A stretch of DNA of 64,000 nt from Selaginella tamariscina. Lineage: Eukaryota > Streptophyta > Lycopodiopsida > Selaginellales > Selaginellaceae. A program made the position numbers and the translations under genes. The stretch lies in assembly GCA_003024785.1 (NCBI GenBank), contig PUQB01000230.1, positions 135,606 to 199,605 of the forward strand. Direction: 5' to 3'. This document shows, piece after piece, positions 46,948 to 59,770 of the stretch. The notes under the pieces were generated by a model. It did not search any database. It saw only the letters and a program-made list of their open reading frames with translations, and was not told the DNA's origin. The first letter of the stretch is position 1; every line of letters starts with the position of its first letter.

Positions 46948-49900
46948 AAACTATATATACATATATTATAAATATACACAACTGTATGTAAAACTCGAAA
47001 GAATAAATAAGGGAGTTGAAGTTTATACATGAGTATAATAACAAGTCCAGTGATTGAATGTATTTTGTTACATGTATTCTTATATATTTATACTATATAT
47101 AATACTAACACCGTTCATATTCAAATTATTTCCAGCAAATATGTGAATTTACCTAGTTACGATTTACAATACATAAATATCGAACCCGCATTCCATACTG
47201 TTTTCATACTCCCAGTTATACTGGAATACTCAATATTTTAATAGGTGGTGTATATACATGTTACCTGCATTAAGCACAATAATATTATGATTGTGTGTGC
47301 GTGTGTCTAGTATATACAAGATATACAGTTAATTGTACGATGTATAACACACGCAAGGTGAAGAGTAAACCTTTTCTAGGGCTTATCTCATTGCTAATAT
47401 TTTAATAGAAGTATTTTGCTTAATAATTTTACTCCCACTTTTTATGTGTTTTTATTATTTCTTTCTTATTAGCCGTATGGAATGAAACACAATTAACATA
47501 TATACGAATGTTATGTATACACTATAATAAGCAATGTTTAAATCTGTAGCATTTTTTACTATGGATTAATAATTAAATAAATTAGTAATAAAATCTTTAT
47601 TATAATCTAGTCTGTAGTCAAAAAATGTAGTATTTAAACATGATAATAAGTGTTTAATTAAATAATTATAAATTCTAGTTTTCCTTGAATTGAACAACTA
47701 TGTGAGTGTCTGTGTGTGTTAAAGATATTTATGTACATATGGACGATTTATCTTGATTAATCACATTATAAGATTTTTAAATTTTAAAACAGCAACTTAA
47801 TTAACAAGATAAAAAAGGTAATTAAATCAAACAGTGATATTAAAGTATTATGCTCGTATTTGGTTTAATAACTGAATATCACAAGATGTGTTGTTGCATC
47901 AAAAAAAGTACAAAAGCCTTCCTCAAACTTGTGTGTTCGAGAGAGACCAGTCTTCTCGACTAAAGTAAAAGATAGTGCCAGTGTTAGTAGAGAATGTGTT
48001 TGCATGGAAGTTCATAAAACATGTTTGCAAACCTTTTGCCCAATTTGTTAATTTTTTAAATATGTAATTTAAATATTTTAAAATTTTAGCATTTTAATAT
48101 TTAAATATGTTAAAATATTTTAAATAGTTAATTTTTTTTTTGTTACCAGAGAACATTTGCGGGATTTGAAAACATTCAAGAACGTTCACAAACTAAAACA
48201 CTTTTGAAAAAATCCATTCACGTCAACCTTTAGTCATCTTGTGTAGGCGTGGCTATGTACCTATGCATGGGTGTCTCATTCCCATGCAAATAGGCATGAA
48301 GACACTAAGCCTGCACTATATTCATGGTTGAGTACTTTAGTTCAATTGATTTAAGTGCTTAAATAATATCCTATTGAATGTTAAATTAAAGAATTAATTA
48401 AATTTATTTGCATTAACTCCCATTTGTAAAATGGTCAAATAAAACTTAAATATTGAAATATAAAAGGAGTTATTAATAATTTTTTCAACTAATTGAATGT
48501 TAATTACACTTTGGTAGGGACATGAACTCTTAAATATGAATAATTTAACTTAATAAGTAATCAACAAACCATCTTAGCTTCACTTAAATCCACTTTTAAT
48601 AATGTGATTTTATTCAAATGAAATATGTATATAATATGTCAAATCCTAATGAAAAATGCAATACTCTAGATAAGTAGTATTTATTAAATTAAACACATAT
48701 TTTGAGTTTTAATGGCAAACCAACTTCTTAAAAGTCCAAAGTGTGTTACACATTTAAAGATAATCCTTATAAGAATCATTTTCATAAATCAAAACATCAT
48801 CAATAAATATCTAGCATATTAACAAAAAGCTCATTCATTAAGTGGTTGGATATAAAGTCAATTTAAACAGTATAACCATAAATTTATAAACACCAAAAAG
48901 GTGTAAAAAAACAATCTTTGAAACATATTTATTAACCTTGGAATTTATCAATAACCAAAGGATAAATCCAAATATGATAAACCATTTAGTTTAATCAAAA
49001 TAATTAACTTTTATAATATACAAACCATAAAGACCTATGAGGCTGGGCCACCAAATGTGATTTTAATGCTCATGGACTCTGTGATAGACGACAAACATGC
49101 TTATTAATCATATTTTTGAGCTGATAATTAAGGTTTACTAGGTTGTTTGCTTCTTTTGGTTATATTATTGTTTTAATGAAGGTAAATGCTACAACATATG
49201 TGTCACTGCAATTGCATTTTCAAAGTTATCCTCATGCTCAAGATTCAACCCAAACCAACTTTTTATGTAATGTTAACACATTCTTCTAATTCTTATTGAT
49301 ATTTTTATTTATGAAAGTAAAAATCAATAAACTTGTGATATAATCAATTAGACCAATGTGGTGGTTACCAATCCGAGTAAATATTACTCACATGTGTATT
49401 ATATTCAATACGTTTAAGAATGAACTTGATTAGGACAACTTACACTAGGATGGTGATCATATCTACCAAAATGTTCTTTTGGTTATTATGATCTTTAATG
49501 ATAAGGATGTTAATGATGATGCTTCAATTTCAAGAGGATCTATTATAATAAATGTATAATGACATGGAAAATGAATGAACCCGTGCCATAAAGACTTCAT
49601 TTCCATGTTTCTTTTGATATGCATATACATCAAGAATTATAAGTTTTACTTAATCATCTAATTTTCATATAAGTTACACAAGTATGTGAATTTCAGCAAT
49701 TATTGTTTTTGATAATTGAGTGTCAACAAAGTTTTACACATGTCATATAATAATGGACAATCTTATGTGATGTCTTAATATATAACATTAATAACAATGA
49801 TTATAGGTGATAGCCTTTAAGTTTGCATTCATGATGTTTTCTATATAAATTTTCAGCATTATTTTAATTTATGATTGATTAAAACATTCCAAAAACATTT

Positions 49901-50069
49901 GTGATTTCTCGGTCACTCCTTTATTACTATGTTTTTCATGCGATGTTAAACTAAGCAAACTTGTCATACATTGTTTTATCTACATAATGTCATGTTAAAT
50001 TAAGTAGACATGTCATACATTGTTCTATCCACATTTAACCTTGTCGTGTAGTGCAAAGTGAATTATTAT
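46948..50069. other. Gene desert with repeat remnants
   Basis: AT-rich, no coding gene seen. A segment at about 47925-48290 (GTGTTCGAGAGAGACCAGTC...GACTAAAGTAAAAGA and later TAGTCATCTTGTGTAGGCGT and ATGCATGGGTGT) has a diverged relative at about 53360-53580. Confidence 0.55.
47925..48290. repeat. Dispersed repeat, copy 1 (relative at 53360-53580)
   Basis: Shares two phrases with 53360-53580 in the same order: AGTCTTCT(CG)AGCTAAAGTAAAG-like text, and GTCATCTTGTGTA-CGTG followed by TATGCATGGGCGTG-like text. The spacing between the two phrases differs (about 300 versus 150 bases). Confidence 0.45.
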
Positions 50070-51253
50070 TGTCATGGTCGGAGCTGTCAGAGTTTTTACC
50101 TGGTACCACAAAGGCGACTTGCCAAGTGCCAACCCTAGATGAAACCCCACGGAATCTGGTAAAGTAACATGTATTAGGAACCCAACCCTTAGGAACTTAA
50201 GCCCCTAGCTAACCAAGTCCACGAACGAGGCTCACCTTGTGAATTAGGACACGCAGATTAGCCGAGCTATAGGTATCGTTCTTAGCTTGGCATGGTTGAG
50301 GCGGCCGAAGCAAGGCTTCAACCACTAGTTCTGCAGAACGTGAACTCGGACAATGCCTTTTGAGCATGCGAGTAAGTTTTTGGGCCAAGGAATTTGACTA
50401 ACTCCTTGAAAGTAATGTACTCTCGTCATAAAGGCGTGATCCTGCTAACGATAACCCAAAGGTGAGACATACCCTTGTCGTGTGGAAGTTAGGGTGGCAC
50501 AACAAAGGGTTGTGCCTTGACGACACAAACTTAGCTTGCACCGGTAGAAGGTTAACGAGCTCTCTTTTGAACCTAGGAAGCTTCACTACATATACTCTAC
50601 CTATTTATGTGATGGACCCCCCCTCCCTTGTTTTCCTAAGTGAGTAAGTGGGCTGGCACGGAAATGCCAGCCCTTAGAGAAAATGAGTTGTTCTAACCTA
50701 ACCCTAAACCTAATCCCTAGGGGTTAGGGCGAACCCTAGGGTTAATTCAACCCTAGGGGTGTCCCTAACCCTTATTTTTACAAGCTATACTTTGCGAAGA
50801 ATCCTAACTTGGAACGTCAAAACGAGGGAGAGTTTTAAAAGGTAAGTTCTAGCTTCGCCTAGAGTTTCCTGCAAATACCTAATGACACTCGGTCGGACCA
50901 TTACTAGATACTCAAGTGCACTAAACGGGCCTGTTTCCTACTACATATAGGGTTCGTCACACAACTCGGTAAGTAACAACAGTCAAACCCTAAAATAAAG
51001 GGTCGAGTCATAGTAAAACTATGACACACTCCTCGCCTTTGAAAATGTATTGATCTAAAGTTTTCTAAATGGAAGTGTTCGCTTCGCCTGAGTTTCTTGC
51101 AAATATCTAACGATACCTGGCCATACCATCACTAGATACCCAAATGCATCATGCGGCCTGTTTCTTCTACATCTAGGGTTCGTCACATAATCCAGTAGGT
51201 AACAACAGTCAAACCCTAAAGTAAAAGGTCGATTCATAGTTTTTATTATGACA
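50070..51253. mobile_element. Solo-LTR-like element with internal tandem duplication
   Basis: Begins TGTCATGG and ends TATGACA, so TG...CA ends with short inverted termini. Its GC content is higher than the surroundings. A ~200-base block at about 50845-51026 (CTTCGCCTAGAGTTTC...GTCAAACCCTAAAATAAAGG...CTATGACA) recurs diverged at about 51070-51253. It contains runs of AACCCTAGGG. No protein domain is present and I did not see a target-site duplication, so the LTR call is inference. Confidence 0.45.
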
Positions 51254-52746
51254 GGAGCCAAGAATAAATATAAATTGAAATATCAAATTTATTTATGAAC
51301 ATAAGGTAAAAAGAATAATAAAAAAACAAAAACAAAATAAACACAAGACAACCCATAATTTATGTTAAATTGGAATGCTTTAATTTTTGTCATGAATTTC
51401 TTTATATATTATTTTGAGGAGCTTGGTCATGCTTTTGAATACGGGATAAACAACCCCAAAACATATGCTATAATGCATGCGTATGTGTGACGAGATTTTG
51501 GACTTTAATAATGTTTACATGTAAACTTGTTATGCAATGAATTTTTTTAGAATAATCTAAGGCATAGTCCAATAAATATTTATGCATATATTTTGTTTGG
51601 TGTGTTGACCCATTAAAATATCCTAATGCTGATACTAAAATATATAAGTTTAATGATGCATGTCTCACACGTATTGTGCCATTAATCTCAATTTTTAGGC
51701 AATCTTTGTTTCAATGGATTTTTATATTTAATCTCTTATCAAAATACCATGCACAATGCTTGGAGAGTTCACTGTATGAACTAAGTATGTATATGGTTGG
51801 GAATGTTTTATTACTAAAAATAATATATATACATATAATGTTATGTATAGATTTAATAAATACTTATACATAAGGCTATGATGTAGGGTTCATGGCTTGA
51901 GTTATATCTATTAAGTAATTTTCATGTAGGGTTTATGGAGCATGTTGAAAGGGATTTACCAATATTTATGTTTTATAATGGTAGTAAATAAGAAATTGGG
52001 TATGTGAAAGTTCACGCTTTTGCTACATTTTATTATATTAGATTAGGAATAGAATTGGATGAATTGTCTGTTCTTAAAAACATATCAATATTTAATTAGT
52101 TAATAAGTCCAATCTAAGTAAGAAAGCATGAATAGAAATTGAATTGATTATTATGAATGTATTAAAAAAAATTTGAAGAATCAAAGTTTATTTTATGAAT
52201 TTTCTATTTAAAGTGCTTATAATTTAAATAATGAAAATAATGCAATGCAATTTGAGTTGAGTAATGTACTTGACAACTTCACGTTAAAAAAACTAAGGTA
52301 GATTTCAATGTTTTAGTAGAAGGAAAGACAATGGTAAAATCAACAATCATAAGCTAGTTTAAATAGAAATCCTTAGTTTAACAAGAATAGGTTAACTCAC
52401 GTTAAAGCTCGTCTTTTAGATTTCTCCAACCACACTAAATGAAAGGAGTTATTTAATTATAAATTTAGATTGTGCTAAGATTTATATGTTGGGCACAAGA
52501 TTTATAACAAGATTGCCTAAGCTTTTACAAATAGAGGTTAAAAAACTATTCAACAATGAAAAAAGTATGGTATTTAAGATGTGTCTAAGAAAGAAAATCA
52601 TTTTGATATGGAAGGAGAGCAAGGATACATTTGACTCAAGTGATAAAAACAAATCTTTTACAAAAAAATGTGACAATAATGGAAATGATAATTTTTAATA
52701 TGACCTTTTAAATAATTATTCATCTAATTAAATTTAATTATTGGAA
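51254..52746. other. AT-rich intergenic region
   Basis: No gene or structured repeat recognised. Short open frames (for example 52486-52698) are AT-rich and look fortuitous. Confidence 0.6.
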
Positions 52747-53339
52747 AAATTACATTGATACCCTTGACATTTATCATATTTATATATATAATCTTAGAAG
52801 TTTTATATTTACATATATACCTCTATAAATTTACATATATACCCTTGAAAACTCCAATTATAATATTTTGACTTCTAAAATAATAATATTAACTAAAATA
52901 TATATTTGTTTATGTTTATGATTTTAATATAAAATATTATGAATTAACTAATTTTAATTAAAATTTATATTTACATATGTACCCTTTAAACTTTAATTCA
53001 AAACTTCATAAATTTCAAAATTAAAAATAAAAAAATATTTTTAAAAAATCAATACAAAATTATAATTAATTTGTATTTAGTCTTATTAAACCTATTAAAC
53101 ATATATATTACAATATAATATAATTATTTTAAAAAATATCCATTTTTTAACATTTAACATTTAATATACTTCAATTATTTCATTCGCAATATATTATAAA
53201 TCAAAGATATATATTTTTAGTTAATATTGCTATTTTAAAAAGGTATATTTTTATATATGTTTATAATTAAATTTTTTCAAAGGTATATATGTAAAACTTT
53301 AAGGTAAATGATAAATGTCAGGGGTATAAATGTAATTAA
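52747..53339. mobile_element. Foldback/MITE-like element with long inverted repeats
   Basis: The left end reads AATTACATTGATACCCTTGA and CATTTATCA, then AGTTTTATATTTACATATAT and ACCT; the right end is its reverse complement in diverged form (AGGTATATATGTAAAACTTT, then GATAAATGTCAGGGGTATAA and ATGTAATT). The inverted repeats are about 65 to 80 bases each and the element ~590 bases, extremely AT-rich, without coding capacity. Confidence 0.6.
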
Positions 53340-53359
53340 AAAAAAAGGGCAAAAGCCTG

Positions 53360-53580
53360 CCCTTACGTGTTCACGTGAGGGAGAGTAGTCTTCTGAGCTA
53401 AAGTAAAGATGGTAATGAGGATAGTACTTCCATTAATGCGAGTTGTACATAATACATGTATATATATATATATATAATATATAATATATGCTAACATATA
53501 TACAAATTACTCAATGTCAAAGTCATTGTCATCTTGTGTACGTGTGCTGTGTGCCTATATGCATGGGCGTGTGCTTACAT
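53360..53580. repeat. Dispersed repeat, copy 2
   Basis: Relative of 47925-48290, directly beside the foldback element. See that entry for the shared phrases. Confidence 0.45.
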
Positions 53581-54219
53581 TTCATAGTTAGGAAGTTCTC
53601 TCTCTTGTACACGCACACGCATACACACACTTGTACACATATCTAAACTTACGATCGAGACATCAGTCAAAAAAGATGCAGATTTGTTATTAAAAAGCAG
53701 AGCACCGACGGCATATACATGCATTACAACAAATCGAATAATATATATAAAAGCTGAACAATGATAAGAAAAATAAGTCAATAAATAAAGTCAAATTTAG
53801 ACAATTAAATTCATATGCTTTTCTTTTTATATTATTCCAAAATCATACTAACTTAATAAACAAAATTATGTAACAGTATACACATTTATTGTTTAGTTGA
53901 ACGAGGGCATAACAAATAATATATATGGGTACATATACATATATATATATATGTACTAATACCGTCTGCATGTAATACACATGCACACATAGGACAACCC
54001 ATTACAGCTCAATTATATTCAGACCACAACAATATAATATATGTGTACCTTGTACATGTAAATGTACACATTATACATATCATATTCTATGGATATATAG
54101 CTGTGTACATGCATATGTGAGTTTTGACTAAGGTGCAGTGAAAATGACCAGAAAAAAACATAAAAAAATCCCAGTTACATGTATACAAATCGGACTACTG
54201 TACAAGTATAGTACAAATA
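53581..54219. other. 3' flank of the MYB pseudogene
   Basis: AT-rich, with (AT)n and ATATACATATAT palindromes near 53925-53955. Nothing coding is seen. Confidence 0.5.
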
Positions 54220-55831
54220 CTATATCTGATCCAGGACAGAAGCGATTCGTTGAAGCTCAGAAGTGAAATGCAGTGGGTTTCTGTCATACCAGTTGCACAC
54301 TCGCGGGCTGTCAATGTGCTGCTTGCTCTCTAGCAAATCCTGCATGGCAATCCCTGTAGAAGCTGGTAGAAGATCGCTCCATTTCACTGACGAGTTGGAG
54401 AAGCTGATATCGGAGCCGTTGGAAACATCAGAATTTGCAGACGTGTTGGGGGTCGCAGCGTTCCCCCATGAAACGTTGAGGTTGGCCGACTTGTCACTGT
54501 TCCCACTGCTGGTGCAGTTGTCCCAGAACTGGAACCCGCTCGGATTACTGCAGTCGGATGGCGAGTCGTGCGGTGTCTTCACCGTCCTCGGTAACCAGAA
54601 ATCGCAAACCTCGGCTCTGTTGCCGTCTTGAACGTGGTGATGGGCAACATCTGGAACGTACCAGACAAGGGAACCGACGTGTACCGGGTTATCAAGCTCG
54701 TGGTTAATAACTGCAGGCCCCTGGTGAACAACAACCCCTCTGTAGAGTTGACGGCGTTGTTGTTGTTGACTGGATGGTGACTACGTGGATGATGATGATG
54801 ACGTAGTATAATTGGGTATTTGAATAATGATGCTCCAGGCTTACTTGATCAAAGAATATTGTGGAGGTCTGCTCCTTGGGGCATTTCTACCGAGATTCAA
54901 CAGTACCGGGGAGCTTGACTTACTATCCTCCTCCCATGTTCTGGGCTTGCAAACATCCTTGGGGGCTGCCTCGCACTTGTTATGAACTCGGTATTGTCTT
55001 CAGAAGACTGTTGTTGTTGTTGTTGTGTTGTCCTCGCCATGGGATTCCCAAGGGGGCTTGTGCGTGTTCGGATCGATCCCCAGCTGCTTGAGCTTCTTCT
55101 ATAAGCACGAGTTCCAGAAGTTCTTTATTTCATTATCGGCCTCTCCGGGGGAGACGTGACGCAATTTGCGAACCACCTGCAGTGGGGGTACAAACATGTA
55201 AGACTTTTCACGTGAAAGAAATACAAATAAAAACCATTTACGAGGATAACACGCATTATAAGCGACCCACGGACTTGCATAATTGCCTATCTATCTTTCT
55301 ACAAGGACATAAAGCATGCATTATTTATTACTCGCTAGGATACACATCTAGTGTGGTCACTCCTCCGCATAAAGAACGTTAATTGAGTTGGACAGAATTA
55401 TGTACCTGTTGCCAAGAGCTGCGTGCAGGTCAATAATGAGCTTCTCTTCTTGTGCAGAAAAAAAATCCCACGCTTTTAAATCAGGCCGGAGGTAGTTTAT
55501 CCACCTTAGCCTGCAGCTTTTCCCACACCGTTTGTAAGCCTGCACACGATGCAATGGTGTGTAATTCGCAGTATACACTCACAATTCAAGATTATAAAAC
55601 TGCCTATCAGTACGAGATGAGATAGAATTATCAGAATTGAACACCCAGAGAACTTGCATTTTGCAGATAGAATGTATATATATATATACTAGTGGTATTA
55701 CCAGCTTGTTCAGGGACAGAGCTCCAGCAACTATGTCCATATTTGGTTATGTATCGAACAAGTTTCTCGTCCTCCTCGGGCGACCATAGACCTTTTCTTC
55801 TTCTGCTTCTGACAACAAAGTGCCTACCCAT
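54220..55831 (-). pseudogene. R2R3-MYB pseudogene, same clade as the gene at 45763
   Basis: Minus strand, ATG at 55831 ([20 protein letters not shown]). R2 continues KLVRYITKYGHSCWSSVPEQ; R3 pieces are [37 protein letters not shown], and [12 protein letters not shown] followed by an in-frame TAG where the sister gene has a lysine. The clade's HSCCxKQK start reads HFVVRSRRR because two opposite indels shift the frame briefly; a similar pair turns RGTF into AWDFF. One extra A after the second acceptor (CAAACGG) breaks R2/R3. The C-terminal tail (54582-54220: SGFQFWDN, SSVKWSDLLPAS, ending RIASVLDQI) is well preserved. Orientation is opposite to the sister gene 9 kb away. Confidence 0.8.
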
Positions 55832-58800
55832 TGGGATTGATATATGGGCAATGCAGCTATGCAATTGAGAGAATTACATGTAAACAAGCGAGAGAATGAA
55901 AGAATTGCGAGAGGATTCTAAGGGATTATATCACATTTATGAGCACGAGAGGCTCTGGCAATCTCATATACTCATGCTCGGCTTCTCGGGAATATGACAG
56001 AGACCAGAAGGAAATATGACATATCACCTGTAAGTTAAAAAACTTTACAAGAGGGAAAATGCACAATCCCCATACATACATATCAAGGCTCATATATAGA
56101 ATATATAATGTGTACATTTATGGGAGTTTTTCACTTTTAGCTATTTGGGAAAAAAGAATATCATGTGTTTTTCTAGTTCAGGAAAAAAAACCCTTGTTAA
56201 GTTTGTTGAATTGATTATGCATGGGTCCCTGGGTTCATGCAATAAGGGTAAAAGGGTAAAAGGGTAATGTGTTAAGGGCACGTACTTCCGTGCTCTAGGG
56301 TTCTCGTAAGCTTGTGAAACTTCTGCATGATACGGTAGTACGATCGTCATTATGAATTAATAAATACATTTTAATAATTAGCTTTGCGTGTTTATGTTGT
56401 CACTCTTTACTTAAGTTTATTAACATCGTACATGCGTATGTGTGTGAGCGTGTGTTAACATTTCACACTCACAGTACAAGTCTACTACTAGATAGGGTTT
56501 AACACTGTTAGTTAGTAGACAAAGATTACAACCGTATATAAAAACCCTTAATATATACGATGAAAGTCGTGGTTTTATTAATAAACAAAGGATACCCAAT
56601 AATTATACCTAATTAATACTACCAGCCAGTCGGTGAGCGCGTGCAGACAAGAAGCATGAACCATGTGTTAATTATTTGATTAGAAAAATTAATTAACAAC
56701 TTATTTCACTACTGGGAATCGAACATGCAATTGATCTGCCACGTGGGACTTCTGGAACGTGCCAACTAGGACAGAATCCGTCGCACGTGGCGGGACCCCA
56801 GCATTAACTGCATCTTGTCCCTTCTACACGTGGCCCATTTTGAGTGGCATATCTTTCGTTATCTATGGCCCATGTTGTTGCATCTCCGACAAAAACCTGG
56901 CCCACCTCAACATTTTACTATTAATAGTATGTTTAAGTACACTAACGAATTATTAGTTAATAATCGACTCCCGGAATATGCAAGTATATACCCGCATATC
57001 AAGTATATTCCAACGATATGTTTTATTCTTATGTACAACACACACACACACACACGGTAGAGGGTGTATCGCTGTAGATCACGCAAGGTTACAACGATAG
57101 ATAACTACAAAATCTATGTCATACTTTAATTAAGAATTAATACATTGATTTTAATTAAATACTACTATGAAGAGTGTTTTACGCAAACAAAACGGAATGT
57201 GAATAAGACACCACCCCGTTTTATATAAAACTGCCATCACTGTCCAATTTGCAACACCCCTAAGAAACAATTAGTATATAGGTTTATTATTTATTAATAT
57301 TACGTATATTATTTGATTTTACAAATATATAATATGATTTCACGCTTACATCACACACGCTGGTGTGTTAGTTGATAATTATTTGATATATATTCTATGC
57401 AATATATATTGTGGTCGTTAGGTTGTGCACAAGATGTTAAAAACGAGTGCATCATATATATAAATACACACACACACACATATAGCTCCCTTTAACTGAG
57501 TCAATTTCGTGCTATAGTAACACAGTTGAGAAGAAGATTTTGCGGGCCTTAATTTCAAGATTCGGGAATATATTTTTTATTCATTTATTCATACTTTTCT
57601 GTAGCTTCACTATATAAAACAGTTCTGTCGGTGATAAATCACTTTTTAGTAAGATATTATATATTATTAATCAATACATTATATAGTGCAAAATCATTGA
57701 ATTATTAGAATATTCTGTTTATTCCATCTTTAAAGTCATTCATCTCTCAACTTAAATCATTGACCTTTACATACACACCAACCTTTGCGGTGATTATATG
57801 TAACCTGCCTGCAGGTATAAACACACACGGCCTATAGTGCAGTAACACGCGTCAATTTCGATAAGTAATTTTTTTTTTAATTCTTTTTATAATTTAATTA
57901 TTGTTAATTATGTCTTCTAGTGCCGACCATTTAGCTTAATTAGTGCTGTTTAAAACATAAAACCTTATATACACATTCATTCTAGAGATCTAAGGTAACA
58001 CCTTTCTGCATGTGTGCGTGTGTGTATGATGTTTATTTAGATGGTCTTTTAAAATATCAAGCTTATTTATATATATTTATTTATATAATTTAAATATATT
58101 TAAAATTGTTAATGTGTTTTTATATAGCTTTGTACCGACAAGAAGGGCCATGAACGAGTAAACCTAGCAAGAAGGTAGTTAAATGGAACAACAAGGTAAA
58201 ATAAATAATATAAATATATATATATAAGTACTGGCTATATATATATATATATATATATATCGTACACAATCATATATATGTTAAATAGGGCTATGCCCGG
58301 TAGTTGAGGACTCATTGTTATATATGTCAATTTCTGCACACAGTCCCCAAATGTGCGGCTGTACAATGAGCAAGAACGTGAGAAGAAATGACACCTTTTT
58401 ATAAAATACAAATATATAATATATTCTAACTACTTTATAAACATAATTAAATACACATTAAATATGATGGGTTGAGTATAATATTAGTATTGAGTTTTAA
58501 GTAATATTAAATATGTTGAAGAAGAAGCTTAAGTGGGTCCAAAAATGCCTGAGCTTTTGTAAGCACCCTTACGGTGCCATGTGTATGGAGTCAAACATAC
58601 GATGTCCTTATGTATACATATGTGTATGTGTATGCGTGTGTATGTACACGTATGTTCTCGGAAGCTTTGCTATACCAGTGTTGTTTATTCGTTTGCTTGT
58701 AAAACTACGTCTCACCTATCAAATTGCAGCCGACACGTTGTCATTATCAACTTTATATTTGGAATATGCTCTTCCAGTAGCAATTACGTGTCGTTTCCAC

Positions 58801-59603
58801 GCACCCACACGTGCGTATGTGTTCTTTAGGTTTAGGGTTTAAGGTACCTTGAGGGTTTTCTCCTCTGTACAGCAAGTTGTGTGCGGCTTAGTCTTGGTCA
58901 ATAAAGCAACATACACACATAGCGTGTGTGTATGTGTAAGGAAATAGGATTTGCTGGGTATATTCCACGTCACGTAACGTAGCCAACAACCTTGCAAATA
59001 TGCCCCTCGTGCGGCGTATCCATCCACGCAACAGTTTGTAAATGTATAGACCCTACATACACGCATATGCGTATGTGTGTGCGTTGCTCGTACGGTGTAC
59101 CCATCCACACAACAAGTGTATAGAATATGCTAGAAATATACGAACATATTCGTGATATAAATAAAACCCACCAACCAACCTATATTACATACAAAATAAT
59201 AGATCATTAGTACATGTTACGCACATAACAGCAAAAGTGCTCTACTATATGGTATATATCAAGATCCAGTAAATATACCTAGCTACTATTGTCTGGCTAG
59301 ATATGCATATTAAAGTGCATGTATATATATCATATATATATACAAACTATACATTACCATGTTCATATGATGTCACGGCCAAAGTACATGTTACGTAAGA
59401 CGTAACCACCGTATAAAAAAACATATGTATAATATAATGCATATACTATATAATGAAACAATTGATAATAAACTTATGCATAGTATTTAGGCATATAATG
59501 AACATAAATAATGTACGCGTTAAAGTTCCACACTCAAAATATCTACTTATACACGGGGTAGTTTAGCTGCTTGATATCCTGTACAAAACACTCTTCATGT
59601 CTC
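55832..59603. other. Long intergenic region, MYB pseudogene to LHP1 3' end
   Basis: No gene supported. The GC-richer part at 56700-56900 holds a G-box cluster (see below). Around 59005-59130 a short block with CATCCACGCAACA / CATCCACACAACA is repeated. The rest is AT-rich with small microsatellites; open frames at 56759-57060 and 58513-58842 look fortuitous. Confidence 0.55.
56740..56832. promoter_or_regulatory. Cluster of three CACGTG G-boxes
   Basis: CACGTG occurs at 56740-56745, 56784-56789 and 56827-56832, two of them extended as CCACGTGG or CACGTGGC. They lie about 0.9-1.0 kb upstream of the minus-strand MYB start at 55831, so may be a distal promoter module of that gene. Confidence 0.5.
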
Positions 59604-59630
59604 TTACTTGCTCAGTAAACTCTCTATTAA
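59604..59630 (-). other. Duplicate of the LHP1 last exon
   Basis: Minus strand: CTGCAG-type acceptor text TGCAG|TTAATAGAG followed by AGTTTACTGAGCAAGTAA. It mirrors the true last exon (59815-59771: TGCAG|TTAATAGAGTTTTATGAGCAGC). In the phase left by the previous exon it would encode LIESLLSK and stop, an alternative shortened C terminus. Confidence 0.5.
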
Positions 59631-59770
59631 CTGCAATAACATGTAATTAATAATAGCCATATTGTGTTCACGTACATAACTAAACTTGATATGCTTAAAT
59701 GATATGAACAGACACACATGTATATAAACATACGTACCTGTATAATAATTAAGTAGGCACTTGAAGTTTT

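Noticed and set aside
56759..57060. Plus-strand frames of 65 and 81 codons
   Set aside because: They overlap a G-box-rich, promoter-like stretch, overlap each other in different frames, and look like no protein family.
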